From the NCBI GenBank assembly GCA_003154055.1, contig PMCH01000157.1, positions 1,870-9,412 of the forward strand: a stretch of 7,543 nt of DNA, read 5' to 3'. Below, one piece after another: positions 3,868-7,543 of the stretch. The stretch is from Acidobacteriaceae bacterium. GTDB taxonomy: Bacteria; Acidobacteriota; Terriglobia; Terriglobales; Acidobacteriaceae. A model generated the notes under the pieces. The model was given only the letters and a program-made list of their open reading frames with translations. It ran no database searches and was not told where the DNA came from. The position numbers and the translations under genes are program-made. How positions within the stretch are numbered: the stretch's first letter is position 1; each line of letters begins with the position of its first letter.

Positions 3868-6366
3868 TTAGAACCGCAGCAGGTAGGAAACTTTTACGAA
3901 GAACAACCGGCCATCGTTGATCACGCGGCTGGAGCGCTGCACGCTGTCGAAGTTGGGATCGATGGCCAGCGCACGATCCAGGTTCTGAAGATTGCTGTTG
4001 TAGCCGACGTAGAGTGCCGTACCCGGATGTAACAGGTAGGTGATGAGGATGTCGGTGTTGAAGTTGCGGGTGGTGGGCAAAGCGGTGAAGATGTAGGCCG
4101 GATCCGGCTGGTTGTTGCGGGTCAGGGTCGCGTTGTATTGCAGGATCACGCGCAGCGACAGTTCCCGGGTGAACTGCCAGTTCCATTTGCTGCGGATGAT
4201 GTGATTGTTGAAGATGGCGGCGTTCGCGTCGCGCGCGCGGAGCCGGCTGAACAGGTACGAGTTATCGATCTTCAGCTGGTTAAAGGGATGAATCGTTGCG
4301 ATCGCGCCGGCTTGGTCGAAGTGGGCAAGGTACGGAGTGGTATAGCGGGCGAACTGCGGGTCGGAGTTGAATCCGGGAACGAAGTTGATCGAGTTCCCCC
4401 AGAAATACTGTCCCCCGAACGTGAGTAGCGGCAAGGGAGAGCTGGAGACAGTCGCCCCGCTGGCGTGCTCGTGGAAGTCGAGATCAGGATCCGCTTTGAC
4501 ACCGAAATCAAATCCGGGGCGGAGGCGCTCGCGGAATTCCTCGTAGGGAAGAAGATAAATGTGGGTTTGCCGCTTCAGAACGATATTCACGGCGGGAGTG
4601 TAGTCGGTGTCGAGACGCAGGCCGGTGTGGTCCCAGGTCCAGTGGCCAAAAAACTCCGGCCCCCAGGAAACTACCGGACCGCTCTTGGGGCGGAAAACGT
4701 AGGCGGTGTCGTTACGGTATTCGCGAATATCCGCACGATTCACGAATCCGGGAACGGTGGTAAACCCGGGGCTGACGTCGTTGTAGACACCCTCCTGAAA
4801 CCAGGAACGGCTGGTATAGGCCAGGTCGGCCTTGTATGCGGGCCCGGCGGAGTGGGTGCCGTCGAATTCGCTGGAACTGGTGACGGCCTGCAGAGTGGCC
4901 GTCAATTTCGGAGAGAACTTGAGCCGGGAATCGACGCCCCCGACGCGATTGAAGCTGTGGGCCGCGGGATATTCCCAATCGGTGTAAATCACTCCGATGC
5001 TGGATTGTCTGAAGATGTCACGCGAGACGCGGGCGATGTTGAAGTAATCGCGCGTTTTGAACAGTGAGTTGTCGGTAGGAACGCTCAGGCCGCCGGCGCG
5101 GTCATCAGCCGAGAGAATGCCCAGCGAGTACGGGCCCGCTTTGCCGGTCAGACGGATCCCCGCGTCCGGGTCGACGATGTTACGGGTGAAGAACAGGTCG
5201 ATGGGCGTGCGGAAATAGTCCGCATTCTCGATGAAGAATGGCCGCTTCTCGGGAAAGTACACCCGGTAGCGCTGGTTGACCGTGACCTGAGGCTCGTCGG
5301 ATTCCACCTGGCTGAAGTCAGGGTTGGCGGTTGCGTCCAGGACCAGGCTGTCCTTCAGGATGACTTTTCCGTCCACACCGAAGGTTCCACCGATGGCGCG
5401 GTTCTGGAAACGTGCCTTGGCTGGATCCCCGAAGGGGCCGCGATCATCCACGCTGTGGAATGAGTTCAGCAGCCCGTAAGGGATAAGTTGGATGTTGCGG
5501 CCGGGCGAGATGCCGCTAAGTCCCTGGGCGGTGGCTGCCTGCCCCAGGCGCCCCTCCTGGTTGATGGAGACGTGCGGCCAGAATGCCTTTTCATTGTCGC
5601 GCGTGATTTCCCTCAGCAGGACAACGCCCCAGGTCTGGTCCTGCACCGACGGGAATCGCAAACTGCGGAACGGGATCGCGATCCAGACTACATATCCCTG
5701 CGAGGTGAGCTTGCCCTTCGTGTACCAGAGGGTGTCGAACGACACATCAAAATTCCCGCCCGTGTCGGCGTAGGAAGCCTCGGTCCAGATGGCGTCCCAC
5801 TGGACTCCCTTTGGATTCACCTGGAAGGCGTAGGCACGGCGGCGGTCGTGGAAAGTGTCGAGCATGATCTCGACATCGTCGTCGCCATCGAAGTCCTCCC
5901 GGCGGGCTTCGTGAGCGCGAACTTTCGCAGGATCGTCATGGCAGACGAAGACGGCGTACAGATTTTTGTCGTCGTATCCAAGGTAGGCCTCGGTGGGCCG
6001 GCTGACCGGTTCACCATCGTGCGGCTCGCGCTGCAGAAAACGGGTAACCTTGGCCATCTGCGGGGCGACGTCGCCCTCCGGCTTCATGGCCAGGAAATCC
6101 TCCAGCGCGGGACCGTGCGGCAGGCGGGGAATGACCAGGTTGGAATCGCGGCCGGTTTCGACCGAAAGGCGGTCCGGGGCGGGTGTCTGGCTCTGCGCCG
6201 GCGAAGAGGTGGTGGCGGCCGTTTGCGGCGCGGCCAATGCCGCTGCGCCGCAACTCGCCAGAATCATCAGGGACAGCAAGTATTTAGGACTAAAGGACCC
6301 GGAAAACAAGACACCCCCGCGAGCGTCGCCGTGCCCCCTCTGACAGGCGGATTTTAGACCATACAA
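3868..6366 (-). CDS. DUF5916 outer-membrane beta-barrel protein with N-terminal CBM9-like domain
   Basis: About 832 residues, function unknown. Numbering is from the TTG at 6366. After a signal region (KYLLSLMILASCGAAALAAPQ, about 28-48) and a Thr/Ser/Pro linker comes a CBM9-like carbohydrate-binding fold (about 80-285), including a DFDGDDDVEIMLDTFHDRR acidic strand and AFQVNPKGVQWDA. The DUF5916 region then shows its hallmarks, NPDFSQVESD (348-357) and YFPEKRPFFIENADYF (370-385). The rest is long, rich in alternating aromatic and polar residues, and ends YLLRF with a terminal Phe, as expected of a BAM-assembled barrel. A role in glycan binding or uptake is only a guess. Start uncertain: TTG 6366 has GGAGG 5 nt upstream; GTG 6378 has no good site; TTG 6309 has only a G-run but gives the most ordinary signal peptide. 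LASC also fits a lipobox. It lies between ruvB and ridA with no clear promoter. Confidence 0.88.
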   Translation of the reverse strand: MYGLKSACQRGHGDARGGVLFSGSFSPKYLLSLMILASCGAAALAAPQTAATTSSPAQSQTPAPDRLSVETGRDSNLVIPRLPHGPALEDFLAMKPEGDVAPQMAKVTRFLQREPHDGEPVSRPTEAYLGYDDKNLYAVFVCHDDPAKVRAHEARREDFDGDDDVEIMLDTFHDRRRAYAFQVNPKGVQWDAIWTEASYADTGGNFDVSFDTLWYTKGKLTSQGYVVWIAIPFRSLRFPSVQDQTWGVVLLREITRDNEKAFWPHVSINQEGRLGQAATAQGLSGISPGRNIQLIPYGLLNSFHSVDDRGPFGDPAKARFQNRAIGGTFGVDGKVILKDSLVLDATANPDFSQVESDEPQVTVNQRYRVYFPEKRPFFIENADYFRTPIDLFFTRNIVDPDAGIRLTGKAGPYSLGILSADDRAGGLSVPTDNSLFKTRDYFNIARVSRDIFRQSSIGVIYTDWEYPAAHSFNRVGGVDSRLKFSPKLTATLQAVTSSSEFDGTHSAGPAYKADLAYTSRSWFQEGVYNDVSPGFTTVPGFVNRADIREYRNDTAYVFRPKSGPVVSWGPEFFGHWTWDHTGLRLDTDYTPAVNIVLKRQTHIYLLPYEEFRERLRPGFDFGVKADPDLDFHEHASGATVSSSPLPLLTFGGQYFWGNSINFVPGFNSDPQFARYTTPYLAHFDQAGAIATIHPFNQLKIDNSYLFSRLRARDANAAIFNNHIIRSKWNWQFTRELSLRVILQYNATLTRNNQPDPAYIFTALPTTRNFNTDILITYLLHPGTALYVGYNSNLQNLDRALAIDPNFDSVQRSSRVINDGRLFFVKVSYLLRF

Positions 6367-6371
6367 CAGAA

Positions 6372-6376
6372 CCTCC
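6372..6376 (-). promoter_or_regulatory. Ribosome-binding site near the DUF5916 gene start
   Basis: GGAGG on the minus strand. It is 5 nt from an in-frame TTG (6366) and 9 nt from an out-of-frame ATG (6362), which opens a two-codon reading frame (ATG GTC TAA, 6362-6354). The TTG is taken as the start here, with low certainty. Confidence 0.45.
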
Positions 6377-6459
6377 ACCCTTGTCAGTGAGTGTCTAGTA
6401 ACTTTCGGGCAGGCGAATCATGACCCTTAATCCCCCGCCAATTCTCCCGTTCGATTGGC

Positions 6460-7509
6460 TCAGAAAAGGGAGCTTTGCCGGCGATTGGGTGTAATTCCGA
6501 AGTGCTCATACGCAAGTTGGGTGGCCACCCGGCCGCGCGGAGTGCGGTTCAGGAAGCCGATCTGAATCAGGAACGGCTCGTAGATTTCTTCGATGGCGTC
6601 GGCTTCTTCGGCGAGCGCCGCGGCCAGCGTGCCCACACCCACGGGTCCGCCCTGGTACTTCTCGATAATGGTAAGGAGTAGTTTGCGGTCAATCTCGTCG
6701 AAGCCGTGCCGGTCCACTTCGAGCATGCTGAGCGCAGCCTGGGCGATGGCTTGGTCGATCGACCCTTCCGCGCGGACCTGGGCGTAGTCCCGCACGCGCC
6801 GCAGCAGCCGGTTCGCAATACGGGGTGTGCCGCGGGAACGGCTGGCAATTTCGACCGCGCCCGGCCGGTCGATAGGGACACCCAGGATTTCCGCCGAGCG
6901 CTCGACGATGATGCGCAGGTCTTCGTGGGTGTAGAACTCTAACCGCAGCAGCAATCCGAAGCGCGAGCGCAGCGGCGCCGATAGCAGGCCCGCGCGTGTG
7001 GTGGCGCCGATGAAGGTGAAGGGCTTCACGTCCATGGTGTGGGTGCGCGCGGACGGCCCCTGGCCGATCATGATGTCGAGCTTGTAGTCCTCGAGCGCGG
7101 AATAGAGGATCTCTTCGAGTGCAGGTTGCAGGCGGTGGACTTCGTCGATGAAGAGCACCTGCTTATCACGCAGGTTGGTCAGGATGGCGGTCAGGTCGCC
7201 CTTGATCTGGAGCGTGGGGCCTGAAGTCTGCTGGAAAGCGGCGCCGAGCTCGTTGGCGATGATGTTGGCGAGTGTCGTCTTGCCCAGCCCCGGAGGCCCG
7301 TAGAGCAGAACGTGGTCGAGTGCCTCGCCGCGGGATTTCGCCGCCTGGATCGCGACGTCCAGATTCTCTTTGACCTTGTTCTGTCCGATGAACTCCTGCA
7401 GCCGCTGCGGGCGCAGCTTGAGCTCAAACGAAGAATCGTCCTCGACCGGCGCGGCAGAGACGATGCGGTCTTTGGACGGCAAGTTGGGATTGTTCTTTGC
7501 GAGAGCCAC
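6460..7509 (-). CDS. ruvB: Holliday junction branch-migration DNA helicase RuvB
   Basis: A 349-residue cytosolic AAA+ motor, about the usual length. With RuvA it forms the hexameric ring that drives branch migration of Holliday junctions in recombination repair. Visible: N-terminal LRPQRLQEFIGQ (32-43); Walker A GPPGLGKTT (71-79); Walker B LFIDEVHR (119-126) with D122/E123; sensor 1 in GATTRAG (168-174); LRSRFG (180-185) carrying the arginine-finger segment; sensor 2 in GTPRIANRLLRRVRD (227-241, R230); and the C-terminal winged helix with GGPVGVGTLA and FLNRTPRGRVAT. All catalytic motifs are intact. The start is GTG at 7509, the furthest-upstream standard start before an in-frame stop at 7533-7531; there is no ribosome-binding site in front, and a heptad repeat lies just upstream. 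ruvA and ruvC are not seen downstream, where a DUF5916 gene follows after 93 bp. Confidence 0.97.
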   Translation of the reverse strand: MALAKNNPNLPSKDRIVSAAPVEDDSSFELKLRPQRLQEFIGQNKVKENLDVAIQAAKSRGEALDHVLLYGPPGLGKTTLANIIANELGAAFQQTSGPTLQIKGDLTAILTNLRDKQVLFIDEVHRLQPALEEILYSALEDYKLDIMIGQGPSARTHTMDVKPFTFIGATTRAGLLSAPLRSRFGLLLRLEFYTHEDLRIIVERSAEILGVPIDRPGAVEIASRSRGTPRIANRLLRRVRDYAQVRAEGSIDQAIAQAALSMLEVDRHGFDEIDRKLLLTIIEKYQGGPVGVGTLAAALAEEADAIEEIYEPFLIQIGFLNRTPRGRVATQLAYEHFGITPNRRQSSLF

Positions 7510-7526
7510 TGTGGGCGATGGTAGCA

Positions 7527-7543
7527 GTTCTCAGTTCTCGGTT
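7527..7543 (+). repeat. GTTCYCN heptad repeat, cut by window edge
   Basis: GTTCTCA (7527-7533), GTTCTCG (7534-7540) and GTT at the edge: the same heptads, in the same order, as in the repeat between ridA and the FKBP gene. It lies 17 bp upstream of the ruvB start; its full length is outside the window. Confidence 0.6.

Noticed and set aside
4465..5067. 200-codon plus-strand open frame
   Set aside because: It lies wholly antisense to the DUF5916 gene, whose frame has strong family motifs. The predicted protein resembles no family I recognise, and a long antisense frame is expected in GC-rich coding DNA.
5488..6357. 289-codon plus-strand open frame
   Set aside because: Antisense to the N-terminal half of the DUF5916 gene; composition is Arg/Gly/Val-rich as in shadow frames, with no recognisable domain or ribosome-binding site.
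6437..6459. Inverted repeat GCCAAT/ATTGGC just after the ruvB stop
   Set aside because: Only 6 bp with an 11-nt loop, modest GC and no T-tract on the minus strand, so not a supportable terminator.
1..7543. tRNA, rRNA, riboswitch, insertion sequence, toxin-antitoxin or defence genes
   Set aside because: Scanned on both strands by eye; nothing resembling tRNA arms, transposase motifs or small toxin/antitoxin pairs was found in the gaps, all of which are under 300 bp.

Overview
The window looks like a piece of an Acidobacteriota chromosome (Terriglobia/Koribacter-like) next to the replication origin. This placement is inferred from the mix of features: moderately high GC; a DnaA signature with HH in place of the usual DH; an MscL carrying a C-terminal Cys4 zinc ribbon; a large CBM9-like/DUF5916 outer-membrane protein; and short intergenic palindromes and heptad repeats. 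No rRNA, tRNA, CRISPR array, transposase or prophage gene is visible. All seven intact genes and the one truncated gene belong to known families.

Layout, left half (+ strand). The 3' end of dnaA (domain IV) is followed by a 298-bp non-coding spacer. This spacer holds several degenerate DnaA-box-like 9-mers and an AT-rich tract, and is a candidate oriC. Next come dnaN (sliding clamp), mscL (mechanosensitive channel) and rpmB (ribosomal protein L28), which has a recognisable promoter and a strong intrinsic terminator.

Layout, right half (- strand). Reading from the right edge inward: ruvB (Holliday-junction motor), a DUF5916 outer-membrane beta-barrel protein, ridA (enamine/imine deaminase) and a secreted FKBP-type prolyl isomerase. 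The FKBP gene converges on rpmB. ridA and the FKBP gene probably form a two-gene operon, with a candidate promoter upstream of ridA.

How the genes relate. dnaA, the spacer and dnaN form the replication-initiation block. ruvB is a recombination-repair gene; its usual partners ruvA and ruvC are not in view. The other genes are housekeeping or envelope functions with no obvious shared pathway.

The less ordinary content is intergenic: a GTTCYCN heptad repeat in inverted arrangement between ridA and the FKBP gene, with another copy upstream of ruvB; a double palindrome between the convergent rpmB and FKBP genes; and a palindrome abutting the ridA ribosome-binding site. I see no convincing previously undescribed multi-gene system here.
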